A stretch of 64,000 nucleotides of DNA, taken from positions 2,418,001 through 2,482,000 of the forward strand of contig NZ_CP046072.1 of NCBI RefSeq assembly GCF_017357825.1, read 5' to 3'. Positions 17,740 through 28,900 of the stretch are shown piece after piece. The notes below the pieces were generated by a model that did not search any database, was not told the origin of the DNA, and saw only the letters and a list, made by a program, of their open reading frames with translations. The position numbers were made by a program, and so were the translations under genes. Each line of letters starts with the position of its first letter. The stretch's first letter is position 1. Origin of the DNA: Sulfurimonas aquatica (lineage in GTDB: Bacteria > Campylobacterota > Campylobacteria > Campylobacterales > Sulfurimonadaceae).

Positions 17740-17937
17740 TTATGCTTTAAGCTTATTCATTTTATGAGTGATTTTATCCATGGCTTTGTCTATCTGTTTG
17801 TAAGTTCCATGACTTGTAGCTTCCGCTTTTTTAATTGCAAGGTTCTCTTGTACTATTTTTAACTCATCATAATTATCACTTAACTTACCGTTAAGAGCAT
17901 TTTTCATGTCTAGTTTTGCTTCTTCTGATATTTCCAT
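17740..17937 (-). CDS. Small acidic/basic helical protein, unknown function
   Basis: 65 residues, charged throughout, no cysteine, no signal peptide, likely two helices (about 3-35 and 44-64). The ATG is preceded by TAGGAATTAAAA, giving an AGGA ribosome site. It lies 54 bases after the formate dehydrogenase stop on the same strand. I do not recognise the family. Coding is supported by the ribosome site, by the length of open frame in an AT-rich genome and by codon use like the neighbours. Confidence 0.6.
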   Translation of the reverse strand: MEISEEAKLDMKNALNGKLSDNYDELKIVQENLAIKKAEATSHGTYKQIDKAMDKITHKMNKLKA

Positions 17938-17991
17938 TTTTAATTCCTAGTGATTATTTTACTATATATTTGAGAGTATATTTATACGCAC

Positions 17992-20067
17992 TTATGCGCT
18001 AACAATTTCAACTTGTATAGACTTAAATGCAGCCGTCATAATAAGCTCATCACTCTTATCGCCAAAGATATGGTTTAGTTTTGAGTTTGCATGGTGAAAC
18101 GTTGTATAGAGTGTTTTTGGACGGACTTTGTCTGTAAACTTCACCGTAAGTGGATTTGTCTCTCCATACTCAGTTTTTAATATAACCTTCTCACTTGTAA
18201 AGTCAGCTGCATCATCCTCATGCACAAGTAGTAAGTCTTCAGTGTGGCGTTTCATCAACTTCTCAGTGTACTTAGTCTGAGCGGAGTTGTTGTAGTGAGC
18301 CATAATTCTACCAGTTGTAAGGTGATACCCTTTAAGCTTTTTGTTTATGATCTCCTCTACCATGCCCGAGAGAGTATAACCATGGTATCTAAACGCGCCT
18401 ATGCCATCTTGCGTTCTAAAGTCTTCACGATGAAGAACTGGAGTACCTGTTCCATCATCTTTAATTGGCCATGATATTCCCGCTTTTTCATTATCACGAA
18501 GGACTTTATATGAAGCTCCGCTAAATCTGTTTGTAGCAGTTTTTCTCACGTCTTCCCAGATATCTTCAGATGAGTTGAAGTCATAACCACCACCCATCTT
18601 CTCATCAAGAAGCTTAATAACTTCCCAATCATCAGGTAGGTCTGATTTTACTAGTGGTGTTGAAAGGTGTACTTTTCTCATAGCGTTTATGTAAATACCA
18701 GTCTTTTCATAAGCAGACTTTACACCTACAACGATGTCAGCGCGCTCTGCTATATCTGTCATAAATAGCTCTTGCACGAAGATAAGTTCTAAGTTTTCAA
18801 AAGCTTTGATAAGCTTGTTAAGATTTGGATGAATATGCGTTAAATCCTCTCCTATGTTAAGCACGCCCCTGATTGTACCATCAAGCATTCCATCTACTAG
18901 TTGAGGAGTCATAAGACCGACCTCTTTTGGTGCTTGATAATCTGGCGCGTAATAAGGAAGCATACCCATATCACATACGCCTTGAACGTTTGTCTGACCT
19001 CTTAAAGGCATAACGCCGGCACCATCTTTACCAATGTTACCAGTCATAAGAGCAAGGTGAACTATCGCCATAACAGCGTACGAGCCATCAACGTGTTCAG
19101 TAATTCCAAGTCCCCAAAGTATTAGAGATTTTTTAGTAGCATACTCACGAGCTATCTCTGGAAGCATATCAGCTAAGTACTCATAGCCTGCAACATCTCT
19201 GAAAAACTCTGGATTTGCATATGGGTCAGCTAAGATATTCTCTTTAAAATGCTCAAAGTTTTTCGTTCTATTTTTTATAAAGTCCTTGTGATACAACTCT
19301 TCTGTGATAATCGTGTAAGCTATCATATTTAAAACGAGTAGGTTTGACTCATGCGGTGTTATGGCTTTGTACTTTGAAAATTTGTGAAGCTTTATTTCAC
19401 GCACGTCAAAACAAGCTATCGGCGTACCATTTTGTGCAGCTTTTATCATGCGATTACCAACAATAGGATGCGCTTCAGTCGTATTTGAACCCATAACTAT
19501 CATGAACTCTGTTTTATAGATATCGTCAAATGGATTTGAAGCAGCACCTTCACCGATAGTTAAACGCATGCCCTTTAATGATGGAGAGTGACAAACGCGA
19601 GCACAGTTATCAACATGTGGAGAGTTTAGTGTAAAACGAGTAAATTTTTGGAAATAGTATGCAGATTCACAAGAGCTTCTAGCACCACCAAGAGAGCATA
19701 CAGACTTCTCTCCATATTTTGCTTGAATGTCTTTAAGCTTCATCGCTCCAGCAGTTGTAGCAGAGTCTAAATCAGACTCATACCATGTATTATCTAACTC
19801 TGTAAGTGAAGTAGCTATCACTTCTTTTATGTGAGGGTTTTTCTCTAAAAAACTTTTACGGATTCTAGGTGCATTGATTCTCTCTTTAGCATCAACAAAA
19901 TCGTATCCATAAGTACCCTTAACACAAAGCTTTCCTTCAGATGTAGCTCCATCGGGATGTGCAAAGATTTTTTTGATCTTATTCTCTTTTATATCAACAT
20001 GAGCAGCGATATCGCAACCAACTCCACAGTATGCACATACACTATCTATAGTTACAATATTTTCCAT
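17992..20067 (-). CDS. Formate dehydrogenase-type molybdopterin oxidoreductase, Cys form
   Basis: 691 residues. The N-terminal [4Fe-4S] site is C11, C14, C18 and C48 (CAYCGVGC, GKLCVKG). The active-site segment DNCARVCHSPS matches FdhF VDCCARVUHGPS, with C159 in the place of selenocysteine, so the Mo/W ligand is Cys. GMLPLRGQTNVQG-like and the C-terminal molydopterin-dinucleotide domain (about 575-691) are present. It should interconvert formate and CO2. Residues about 70-112 look like an insertion relative to E. coli FdhF. No electron-transfer subunit is adjacent, so the partner is unknown. GAGGG precedes the ATG, 17 bases after the SDR stop. Confidence 0.85.
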   Translation of the reverse strand: MENIVTIDSVCAYCGVGCDIAAHVDIKENKIKKIFAHPDGATSEGKLCVKGTYGYDFVDAKERINAPRIRKSFLEKNPHIKEVIATSLTELDNTWYESDLDSATTAGAMKLKDIQAKYGEKSVCSLGGARSSCESAYYFQKFTRFTLNSPHVDNCARVCHSPSLKGMRLTIGEGAASNPFDDIYKTEFMIVMGSNTTEAHPIVGNRMIKAAQNGTPIACFDVREIKLHKFSKYKAITPHESNLLVLNMIAYTIITEELYHKDFIKNRTKNFEHFKENILADPYANPEFFRDVAGYEYLADMLPEIAREYATKKSLILWGLGITEHVDGSYAVMAIVHLALMTGNIGKDGAGVMPLRGQTNVQGVCDMGMLPYYAPDYQAPKEVGLMTPQLVDGMLDGTIRGVLNIGEDLTHIHPNLNKLIKAFENLELIFVQELFMTDIAERADIVVGVKSAYEKTGIYINAMRKVHLSTPLVKSDLPDDWEVIKLLDEKMGGGYDFNSSEDIWEDVRKTATNRFSGASYKVLRDNEKAGISWPIKDDGTGTPVLHREDFRTQDGIGAFRYHGYTLSGMVEEIINKKLKGYHLTTGRIMAHYNNSAQTKYTEKLMKRHTEDLLLVHEDDAADFTSEKVILKTEYGETNPLTVKFTDKVRPKTLYTTFHHANSKLNHIFGDKSDELIMTAAFKSIQVEIVSA

Positions 20068-20084
20068 CCCAAACCCTCAGACTT

Positions 20085-20816
20085 TTAGTTGAGGAATTCT
20101 ACAATTTTCTCTCTTAAAAAGCTTGGAAGAATATTTAAAAATCTAATAATTAAGTAAAACCTAAATGGAAAAGCATAAAACTTTTTTTCTCTCTCTATTG
20201 CATTTTTTATTCGTCTTACTCCCTCATCAGTTTCAAGGAGAAATGGCATATTAAAGTCATTTTTGTCTGTAAGTTCACTTTTGATAAAGCCTGGAAGTAT
20301 GTTTATAACCTTCACTCCATACTTACTATATTTGTAGCGCACTCCCTCTGCATATGCATTAAGAGCACGTTTTGAGGATGAATATACTTTAGAACTTGGC
20401 ATAGAAAATAGAGAAGCGAGAGAGGAGATAAAAACTATCTTGCCACTCTCTTGAGCTTTAAAGTGGGGCAAAAGAACCTCAAGGATAGCATGGTTTGAGA
20501 GCACATTTACATCATAAAGATTTTTAAACTCAGCTATTGTTGGAATCTCATCAGAGTGGCCTAAAGATATGCCAGCATTTAATATAACCATATCAACGCT
20601 ACCTATCTCTCTTATCTTCTCTTGGAGCATTTCAAACTGAGTAACGTCTGCAATGATTATATCAACAGATTTTGCACTCTCAAAAAGCTCGCTTCTAAGT
20701 TGAAAAAGCTTATCTTCTCTACGAGCTAAAAGTATCAACTCATTCTCTTTTGTTGCATATTGACGAGCAAGCTCTGCACCTAAGCCAGAACTTGCTCCTG
20801 TTATTAATATTTTCAT
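20085..20816 (-). CDS. Short-chain dehydrogenase/reductase
   Basis: 243 residues. The cofactor loop is TGASSGLG (6-13), NAGIS is at 80-84, the catalytic serines are at 131-132 and YSSSK at 145-149. This is the classical SDR set. The C-terminal part (FYAFPFRFYLIIRFLNILP) is hydrophobic, as in DltE/YqjQ-like SDRs that act near membranes. The substrate is unknown. It follows the FecR-protein gene by 21 bases and precedes the formate dehydrogenase by 17, on the same strand. Confidence 0.85.
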   Translation of the reverse strand: MKILITGASSGLGAELARQYATKENELILLARREDKLFQLRSELFESAKSVDIIIADVTQFEMLQEKIREIGSVDMVILNAGISLGHSDEIPTIAEFKNLYDVNVLSNHAILEVLLPHFKAQESGKIVFISSLASLFSMPSSKVYSSSKRALNAYAEGVRYKYSKYGVKVINILPGFIKSELTDKNDFNMPFLLETDEGVRRIKNAIEREKKFYAFPFRFYLIIRFLNILPSFLREKIVEFLN

Positions 20817-20837
20817 TGAATTAATTGCCTATTAATA

Positions 20838-21662
20838 TTAAGGATATATAACTTCTCTTGTTTGTGAGCTTACATTTGGTGTATCTAAAGTCTCTGTTGT
20901 AACTGGAATATCAGGAGTTTCTGGTGTTTGAGGAACTTCAGGAGTCTCCTCTACTATATCCTCTTTAATTATCTCATCTACTCTATTTTGAATGACGGTA
21001 TCTTCAACATTTTCTATAACTACTATCTGATCATCTTCTTCAATCTCTTTGATCTCTTTATATCGTTTTTTATCTATTTTTTTTTCTATTTTTTTTTCTC
21101 TAAATAGACTATTTTTAAGAACCTTCAACTCTTTAGTTCCCAGGTCATTTTTTGATAGTTCAACACTCATCCCAGCATCTATAGTGCTAATAGCATCAAG
21201 ATAGTCTATGGTAATCGCACCACTATAGCACTTAATAATCTCTTTGTCGGGTCGTATATCTCCAGAGAAGTCAGTTCCACGTATACCAATAGTTGCAGAT
21301 GCGGTTTTCACCTTAAACCTCTCCGGAGAGAGCTTACCTATCTTTCCTGTAACAGATCTAAAAAAACCACGACTTGCATTCATTGTAACTTCTGATTTAT
21401 CAGTTCCATCAAAATAAAACTTCTCAAAAGTAAATATTGCATTTTGACCTATAGTTAAGATCGTGTCATCATTGAGTTTTATCTGAACTCTTGTTTTATC
21501 TTTAGTTATAAGCTTATCATCTTTATAGACTTCCATTAGGTTTTTTACCGGAATTTCAGCACCTGCCCTATCTATATATGCTTTACCTTTCATAGCCATA
21601 ACTTGACCTATTTGTGCCCAGAGTGAGACAGCTAACAAAAGCGCCAATAATATTTTAATCAT
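20838..21662 (-). CDS. FecR-domain periplasmic protein with acidic, proline-rich tail
   Basis: 274 residues. It has a signal peptide (1-16), then a FecR domain (about 20-150) with GKAYIDRAG, TRVQIKLNDDTILTIGQNA and TATIGIRGTDF. A lysine-rich stretch (KKIEKKIDKK) leads into an acidic/proline tail with PETPEVPQTPETPD-like repeats. FecR domains outside iron signalling commonly accompany CHASE2 cyclases and repeat adhesins; here a CHASE2 cyclase and a giant lipoprotein are upstream on the same strand. The lysine stretch is encoded by two A9 runs, a slippage risk. AAGGA precedes the ATG by 7 bases. Confidence 0.8.
   Translation of the reverse strand: MIKILLALLLAVSLWAQIGQVMAMKGKAYIDRAGAEIPVKNLMEVYKDDKLITKDKTRVQIKLNDDTILTIGQNAIFTFEKFYFDGTDKSEVTMNASRGFFRSVTGKIGKLSPERFKVKTASATIGIRGTDFSGDIRPDKEIIKCYSGAITIDYLDAISTIDAGMSVELSKNDLGTKELKVLKNSLFREKKIEKKIDKKRYKEIKEIEEDDQIVVIENVEDTVIQNRVDEIIKEDIVEETPEVPQTPETPDIPVTTETLDTPNVSSQTREVIYP
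21077..21097 (-). repeat. Two A9 homopolymer runs inside the FecR gene
   Basis: On the coding strand two runs of nine A (plus-strand T runs at 21077-21085 and 21089-21097) sit 12 bases apart, a tandem 12-base unit. They lie between the FecR domain and the acidic tail, where polymerase slippage would cut off or swap the tail. Confidence 0.7.
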
Positions 21663-21671
21663 AGTTAATCC

Positions 21672-22937
21672 TTAATATTTTATTTCTAAACCAAGCATAC
21701 CAACATATTTCCTATACTCTGCGGGAACATAGTTGGAACTATTTTGGGCATACTCAAGAGATGTAAAGAGTTGAAAATTTTCATCAAAATCATGAAAAAG
21801 CTTCACTTTCACTTGGTTGTAATTGTCACTTCTTTTTGTATCACTAGCTAATAAACTATCCTCATACCTCGAACCTCGATAAAGATAATCTACTCTACTA
21901 CCAAGCCATTCATTAACTCTGTAACTCATTCCCAAAGAGAGTGAATAGAGTAACTTACTCACATAAGCACCACTGTTTGAAGTTTTTGAAGAGTGGTTAT
22001 TTACTTTTGCGTTTAGATAAACAAAGTTGTTTTCTAAAAGATAGTAAACTCCTAAAGAGCCGCCTATGGCACTATATCCTCGAGACTCATACTCTGCTTT
22101 TAAATATGAACGATTCAAATAACTTATATTAGATAACAAAATGAAGTTTTGATCTAATGCATAAGTGAGCTGTGGGTTTAGACTATACTGAGAAAACAGA
22201 TCTGTCTCTAGATAGTGCAGTCTATTATATGCCAAAGGAATATAAAGGTTATAGTTAGCTCTTGCATATCCTACTCCAGCTTCTACTCCTCCAAAAAACA
22301 TATCATAGTAGTGTGCATCTAGATTGTTTTGATAGAAGAGATTTCCCTTTGCTTTTACATACCACTCATCCTTACTTTGGAGCTCATTTTTATACTCTAT
22401 CGCTCCATTTACTGTTCCAAAGAGTGTTGACTCTGCTCCTATGTTTCCGCCTACTCCGTAGTACTTATTTAACTCATCAACATCTGCGGAAACATTTATG
22501 TTTGAGTCATATCCTACTCCAGCTAAAGCTCTTAGGGAGTAAGTTTCAAGCTGTCTGCCTTGTATCTTAGAAATATACTCTTTTTGCACTTCACTTATAT
22601 CTTCTTGTTCTAAAGTTTGTAGCATACTCTCACTCAGCTCAACTCTTCCACTCTCATCATAAAGTTTCAGTAATGCCAACTCAGCTTCAACATTATGCTC
22701 ATCAAATATCAGTGCTCTCTCAAACGCAGCCATCGCTTCATTTGTATTTCCCAATCCAAGTTCACACTTTCCCCAGAGCAGATGTAGTTTTGCATTTTCA
22801 TAGTTTAGTGTATCTTTTTTGATGTACTCTATAGCCTTCTCATAGTTTGCAATTTTATAATAAAAGTTTGCGAACTTATAATTATTGGCATATAGTGTGC
22901 CTAAAAAGACACATAAAAGTAAAATTATTTTTTTCAT
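21672..22937 (-). CDS. TPR plus outer-membrane beta-barrel protein (Slam-like architecture)
   Basis: 421 residues. A signal peptide (1-17) is followed by TPR helices (about 20-130, with YEKAIEYIKKD and NTNEAMAAFERALIFDE). From about 150 the sequence is alternating aromatic beta strands to the end (GMLGLEIKY), as in an outer-membrane barrel of about 14 strands. N-terminal TPR plus C-terminal barrel is the plan of Slam (DUF560) proteins, which move lipoproteins to the cell surface. The gene starts 11 bases after the stop of the giant lipoprotein gene with an AAGGGA site, so the two are cotranslated. Slam identity is inferred from architecture and context, not from a recognised DUF560 motif. Confidence 0.7.
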   Translation of the reverse strand: MKKIILLLCVFLGTLYANNYKFANFYYKIANYEKAIEYIKKDTLNYENAKLHLLWGKCELGLGNTNEAMAAFERALIFDEHNVEAELALLKLYDESGRVELSESMLQTLEQEDISEVQKEYISKIQGRQLETYSLRALAGVGYDSNINVSADVDELNKYYGVGGNIGAESTLFGTVNGAIEYKNELQSKDEWYVKAKGNLFYQNNLDAHYYDMFFGGVEAGVGYARANYNLYIPLAYNRLHYLETDLFSQYSLNPQLTYALDQNFILLSNISYLNRSYLKAEYESRGYSAIGGSLGVYYLLENNFVYLNAKVNNHSSKTSNSGAYVSKLLYSLSLGMSYRVNEWLGSRVDYLYRGSRYEDSLLASDTKRSDNYNQVKVKLFHDFDENFQLFTSLEYAQNSSNYVPAEYRKYVGMLGLEIKY

Positions 22938-22948
22938 TTAATCCCTTT

Positions 22949-25900
22949 TTATTCTATTGTTATAAATACAGCACCTAATGCAGTTCCACCATTACCATCA
23001 TCTACTACATAGCCGAACCCACCGAGTCCTAAAGCACTTGGAATAAATGTAATAATACCATCAATTGGTAGTGAGACAGTCCCATTAACACTCAATAAAG
23101 TATTTGTTATAGTAAGAGTATCTCCATCAGCATCTGTATCGTTTGCTAAAAGCTCTGCTACACTTATTTCAATAGGTAGAATGGAACTCGTAACATATGT
23201 AGGAATAGTTTTTGTTACAGACACTTCAACTTGTGAAGAGTCTAGCACTTTTAGTATAGATGCATCCGCATCCCCAGCTAATACTTCACCAGGACTTGAG
23301 ATATATGTTGTTCCATCACTCATATATAAGTCTCCTCCAGTGTATGTTGCTTCGTAATATGTAGCAGCCGCATCTATGACTACTTCAATAGCTACATCTC
23401 CATAAATAAGACTTCCAAACACAACAGTAGAATCAGAATTGATTTTTTGCGTATAGACTTCATTTTTACCTGCATTTATCACTCTATCGACTGCTAGTGC
23501 ATACTCTTCATTATTAAGTTCTGCTATTTTAACTACAACACCTTTATCAAGTTCTGTAGCCCCACCACTCAATGTACCGTTTGCATCAAACATTTGAGTG
23601 TATATATAATCTTGTGTTCCTCTTTCTCCAAACCAAGCTAGAAGCATTTTCCCATCAGGACCAATAGAGCTGATATCTGGTTTTGTATCATGTTGGTCTG
23701 TTGTACCTATAGCTTCATGTATACTTACACTACCATTTAAGGTTCCATTTGAGTTAAATATTTGAGTATAGACTGAGTTATCACCACCTTCATCTTCACC
23801 TGTCCATGCTACTGCATAAGCGCCATCTACACCAAGAGCGGTTATGCTTGGTGTTGTATCCACTTTATTTAGTACATTTATTGCTTCTAAATGAACTACA
23901 GGACCATCAAATGAGCCATCAGCAGCAAATTTTTGAGTAAATATTGAATAATCCCCACCATCTAAGTCTTGACCAGACCAAGCTACTGAGTATGCTCCAC
24001 TAGTCCCTAATCCAGTTACAACTGGCATAATGTCTTGTTTTTGAATCACATCTGAGACAAGCTCAGTTACATTGCCATCTAGGCTTCCATCTGCATGAAA
24101 CTTTTGTGAGTAGATAGTTAGATCATTTGTACTATCTTTACCCGACCACACCGCTACATAAGAGCCATCACTCCCTATACTAGCAAGTTGTACTTCACCA
24201 TCATCTTTGTCTGTGATTCCTGTTGGTTCCAACCTTGTAGCATTTCCATCAAGAGTTCCATCCGCTGCGAATCTCTGTATAAATACTGACCAATCACCAC
24301 CCTCTGATCCATCTTCTTGACCAGTAAACGCCACTATAAAAGAGCCATCCGTCTTAGGAGCAAGTATAGTAGGAAACTTATCATCTTTAGTTGTTGAACT
24401 TGGAGCTTCTAGTATTGTTGTAGCTCCATCTAAACTTCCATCAGAACTAAATTTTTGCACAAATACAGAGAATTCCCCTCCTCCATCGCTATCTTCACCA
24501 TACCATGTAACTGCATAAGAACCGTCATATGCTAAACCTGTAACCTGAGGTTCAAGGTCGTCTTTATTAAACTTATTGATAGCTTCAAGGATAGTAGTAT
24601 TTCCATCACGTGTTCCATCTGGATTCATCTTTTGAGTAACTATAGAATAGTCACCATCCAAATCATCTCCTTGCCATACAATGACATATCCACCAAGGTT
24701 GTCAATTTTTGCTATGCTTGGATTTGTCCCATTCATTGGACTAAAACTAAACTCTGCATTTTGTTCTAAATAGCCATCAATTCCTGCCACAGGTGCATCA
24801 TTAACTCCAGTTACCGTAACCTCCACTAAACCAAGCACACTAAGGTTGCCATCACTAAGTATGTAAGAAAAAGATGCTAATCCACTAAAGTCTGCATTTG
24901 GAGTAAAAGTTATATCTCCATTGACATCATTAAATGATACTACTGCATGGATTGGATTACTCACACCTGTGATACTTATCGTATCTCCATCAGGATCACT
25001 ATCATTTGCTAAAAGTGAAGAAGAAGGAATTACGAGTGAAGGGGTGTCTTCTACAGTTGTATTTACATCATTCACTGCAATCGGTGCATCATTTACAGCT
25101 GCAACTGTAATCGTTAAAGTACCTGTATCACTAAGTAAACCATCCGTCACGGTGTAGTCAACTGTATCAATTCCATTGAAGTTAAGTACTGGTGTATAAG
25201 TATATGATCCATCACTAGCAAGAACAAGTGAACCACCATTACTTGTTACTAATGTACCAGGAGTTACAGTTAATATATCTCCTTCTAGATCTGTATCGTT
25301 TGCATTTAAATTAACCGTTGAAGTAAAGAGTATATCTTCACTTGTGTTTACTACATCATCTACTGCAACTGGTGCATCATTTATAGATGCAACTGTTACA
25401 GTTACTGTTGCTGTGTCAGTAAGATTGCCATCACTTAGAGTATAGTTAAATGTAGCTTCTCCATTAAAGTTAGCATCTGGAGTAAACGTTATATCTCCGT
25501 TTGTCTCTAAAACTACAGTCGCGTTTAGAGGAGTATCTACTGCTGTGATACTTAGAGTATCTCCATCTGCATCACTATCGTTTGCTAGAAGTGTTGCTGA
25601 TGTTATTGTAAGTGGATTATCTTCATCTACTGAAGCTATATCAGCTACTGCAACTGGTGCATCATTTAGTGGCGTTACTGTTACATCTACTGAACCTACC
25701 GTTGTAGTATTACCATCACTTAGAGTATATTTAAATGTTGCTACTCCATTAAAGTTTAGAGTTGGTGTAAAAGTTATATCTCCACTCACTAAAGTAACGC
25801 TACCACCAGTTTGAGTTGTTACCGCTGTTATACTTAGGGTATCTCCATCTACATCTGTATCGTTACTTAGAAGTGTTGCTACTGGTATTACTAAAGCTAA

Positions 25901-28900
25901 ATCTTCTGTTGTACTAGCTACATCATCAACTGCAACTGGTGCATCATTTATAGATGCAACTGTTACAGTTACTGTTGCTGTGTCAGTAAGATTACCATCA
26001 CTTAGAGTATAGTTAAATGTAGCTTCTCCATTAAAGTTTGCATCTGGAGTAAATGTTATATCTCCGTTTGTCTCTATAACTACAGTCGCGTTTAGAGGAG
26101 TATCTACTGCTGTGATACTTAGAGTATCTCCATCTGCATCACTATCGTTTGCTAGAAGTGTTGCTGATGTTATTGTAAGTGGATTATCTTCATCTACTGA
26201 AGCTATATCAGCTACTGCAACTGGTGCATCATTTAGTGGTGTTACTGTTACATCTACTGAACCAACTGTTGTAGTAGTTCCATCACTTAGAGTATATTTA
26301 AATGTTGCTACTCCATTAAAGTTTAGAGTTGGTGTAAAAGTAATATCTCCACTCACTAAAGTAACGCTACCACCAGTTTGAGTTGTTACCGCTGTTATAC
26401 TTAGGGTATCTCCATCTACATCTGTATCGTTACTTAGAAGTGTTGCTACTGGTATTACTAAAGCTAAATCTTCTGTTGTACTAGCTACATCATCAACTGC
26501 AACTGGTGCATCATTTATAGATGCAACTGTTACAGTTACTGTTGCTGTGTCAGTAAGATTACCATCACTTAGAGTATAGTTAAATGTAGCTTCTCCATTA
26601 AAGTTAGCATCTGGAGTAAATGTTATATCTCCGTTTGTCTCTAAAACTACAGTCGCGTTTAGAGGAGTATCTACTGCTGTGATACTTAGAGTATCTCCAT
26701 CTGCATCACTATCGTTTGCTAGAAGTGTTGCTGATGTTATTGTAAGTGGATTATCTTCATCTACTGAAGCTATATCAGCTACTGCAACTGGTGCATCATT
26801 TAGTGGTGTTACTGTTACATCTACTGAACCAACTGTTGTAGTAGTTCCATCACTTAGAGTATATTTAAATGTTGCTACTCCATTAAAGTTTAGAGTTGGT
26901 GTAAAAGTAATATCTCCACTCACTAAAGTAACGCTACCACCAGTTTGAGTTGTTACCGCTGTTATACTTAGGGTATCTCCATCTACATCTGTATCGTTAC
27001 TTAGAAGTGTTGCTACTGGTATTACTAAAGCTAAATCTTCTGTTGTACTAGCTACATCATCAACTGCAACTGGTGCATCATTTATAGATGCAACTGTTAC
27101 ACTTACGGTTGCTGTGTCGGTAAGATTACCATCACTTAGAGTATAGTTAAATGTAGCTTCTCCATTAAAGTTTGCATCTGGAGTAAATGTTATATCTCCG
27201 TTTGTCTCTATAACTACAGTCGCGTTTAGAGGAGTATCTACTGCTGTGATACTTAGAGTATCTCCATCTGCATCACTATCGTTTGCTAGAAGTGTTGCTG
27301 ATGTTATTGTAAGTGGATTATCTTCATCTACTGAAGCTATATCAGCTACTGCAACTGGTGCATCATTTAGTGGCGTTACTGTTACGTCTACCGAACCTAC
27401 CGTTGTAGTAGTTCCATCACTTAGAGTATATTTAAATGTTGCTACTCCATTAAAGTTTAGAGTTGGTGTAAAAGTTATATCTCCACTCACTAAAGTAACA
27501 CTACCACCAGTTTGAGTTGTTACTGCTGTTATACTTAAGGTATCTCCATCTACATCTGTATCGTTACTTAGAAGTGTTGCTACTGGTATTACTAAAGCTA
27601 AATCTTCTGTTGTACTAGCTACATCATCAACTGCAACTGGTGCATCATTTATAGATGCAACTGTTACAGTTACTGTTGCTGTGTCGGTAAGATTACCATC
27701 ACTTAGAGTATAGTTAAATGTAGCTTCTCCATTAAAGTTAGCATCTGGAGTAAATGTTATATCTCCGTTTGTCTCTAAAACTACAGTCGCGTTTATTGGA
27801 GTATCTACTGCTGTGATACTTAGAGTATCTCCATCTGCATCGCTATCGTTTGCTAGAAGTGTTGCTGATGTTATTGTAAGTGGATTATCTTCATCTACTG
27901 AAGCTATATCAGCTACTGCAACTGGTGCATCATTTAGTGGCGTTACTGTTACATCTACTGAACCTACCGTTGTAGTATTACCATCACTTAGAGTATATTT
28001 AAATGTTGCTACTCCATTAAAGTTTAGAGTTGGTGTAAAAGTTATATCTCCACTCACTAAAGTAACGCTACCACCAGTTTGAGTTGTTACCGCTGTTATA
28101 CTTAGGGTATCTCCATCTACATCTGTATCGTTACTTAGAAGTGTTGCTACTGGTATTACTAAAGCTAAATCTTCTGTTGTACTAGCTACATCATCAACTG
28201 CAACTGGTGCATCATTTATAGATGCAACTGTTACAGTTACTGTTGCTGTGTCAGTAAGATTACCATCACTTAGAGTATAGTTAAATGTAGCTTCTCCATT
28301 AAAGTTAGCATCTGGAGTAAATGTTATATCTCCGTTTGTCTCTAAAACTACAGTCGCGTTTATTGGAGTATCTACTGCTGTGATACTTAGAGTATCTCCA
28401 TCTGCATCACTATCGTTTGCTAGAAGTGTTGCTGATGTTATTGTAAGTGGATTATCTTCATCTACTGAAGCTATATCAGCTACTGCAACTGGTGCATCAT
28501 TTAGTGGTGTTACTGTTACATCTACTGAACCAACTGTTGTAGTAGTTCCATCACTTAGAGTATATTTAAATGTTGCTACTCCATTAAAGTTTAGAGTTGG
28601 TGTAAAAGTTATATCTCCACTCACTAAAGTAACACTACCACCAGTTTGAGTTGTTACCGCTGTTATACTTAGGGTATCTCCATCTACATCTGTATCGTTA
28701 CTTAGAAGTGTTGCTACTGGTATTACTAAAGCTAAATCTTCTGTTGTACTAGCTACATCATCAACTGCAACTGGTGCATCATTTATAGATGCAACTGTTA
28801 CAGTTACTGTTGCTGTGTCAGTAAGATTACCATCACTTAGAGTATAGTTAAATGTAGCTTCTCCATTAAAGTTAGCATCTGGAGTAAATGTTATATCTCC

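Noticed and set aside
19585-19605. Selenocysteine (TGA) at the formate dehydrogenase active site.
   Set aside because: The codon is TGT (Cys); the frame is open without recoding.
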